The translations under genes were made by a program, and so were the position numbers. Of a stretch of DNA of 5,671 nucleotides, positions 5,530 to 5,671 are shown in pieces (positions within the stretch are counted from its first letter, which is position 1; the number at the start of each line of letters is the position of its first letter). The notes under the pieces are model-generated. The model searched no databases, had not been told where the DNA came from, and saw only the letters and a list, made by a program, of their open reading frames with translations. Source of the stretch: Gammaproteobacteria bacterium (GTDB taxonomy: Bacteria > Pseudomonadota > Gammaproteobacteria > Pseudomonadales > Pseudohongiellaceae); contig JAESUT010000137.1 of the NCBI GenBank assembly GCA_016762995.1, positions 1 to 5,671 on the forward strand, in the 5' to 3' direction.

Positions 5530-5671
5530 GCTGGAGGTTGATAGAAAATCCCGAGAGTAAACACGGGCGAGGTGAAGCAAGGTCTCGATTATTTTGCGAA
5601 AAGGCTGCGGCTGTGAAGAGGCTTGCCACCGAGATGCGCAGCCAATGCCGTTCTCAATAGGCGCTTGGCGG

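Larger units (their letters stand above)
5454..5671. other. cysM upstream region to the window edge
   Basis: These 218 bp hold the candidate cysM promoter and repeats. I see no convincing coding start on the plus strand. Open frames here (for example plus-strand to the TAG at 5658-5660) have no recognisable protein content. Any divergent neighbour must begin beyond the window. Confidence 0.5.

Noticed and set aside
5454..5564. A 37-codon N-terminal extension of CysM from a GTG start
   Set aside because: The extension (Phe/Leu/Ala/Cys-rich) does not resemble the family and covers the promoter region, while the ATG at 5451-5453 gives the usual CysM N-terminus.
5427..5660. Start of a divergent gacS/barA gene
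   Set aside because: The frame begins inside cysM, stops at 5660 and lacks the membrane helix expected at the start of that kinase.

Overview
The window reads as an ordinary housekeeping segment of a gammaproteobacterial chromosome, with a less ordinary left edge. The four core proteins (CysM, RlmD, MazG, Adk) all look gammaproteobacterial, and the order cysM-rlmD-...-mazG is typical of that class. Moderate GC and a Lys/Ala-rich histone H1-like (AlgP-like) protein fit a marine Pseudomonadales/Cellvibrionales-type organism. That placement is inference, not proof.

Layout from right to left, following transcription on the minus strand. cysM (4566-5453) makes cysteine or S-sulfocysteine. A 275-bp gap follows, holding a roughly 155-bp imperfect inverted repeat and a candidate promoter. 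rlmD (2881-4290) is the 23S rRNA m5U1939 methyltransferase. Only 60 bp later comes mazG (1954-2820), a nucleotide pyrophosphohydrolase that starts at TTG behind a strong Shine-Dalgarno. After another 87 bp comes adk (1219-1866), adenylate kinase, closed by a hairpin terminator with perfect 28-bp arms (1142-1200). relA, which commonly lies between rlmD and mazG in this class, is absent here.

The left 1.1 kb is accessory. About 550 bp (593-1141) has no gene but holds a candidate promoter and a leader hairpin with a U-tract, upstream of a small, very basic H1-like gene (242-592, minus). That gene overlaps tail-to-tail by 124 bp with a plus-strand reading frame entering from outside the window (3-365). 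The plus frame looks like the end of a periplasmic sensor domain plus one membrane helix, then stops where a cytoplasmic output domain would be expected. This could be a rearrangement junction.

The core genes fall into two themes: nucleotide-pool care (adk, mazG) and sulfur assimilation/rRNA modification (cysM, rlmD). rlmD-mazG is plausibly co-transcribed, while adk and cysM have their own candidate promoters. I see no CRISPR array, tRNA, rRNA, transposase or recognisable defence system. The most interesting points are the junction at the left edge, the missing relA, and the unexplained inverted repeats.
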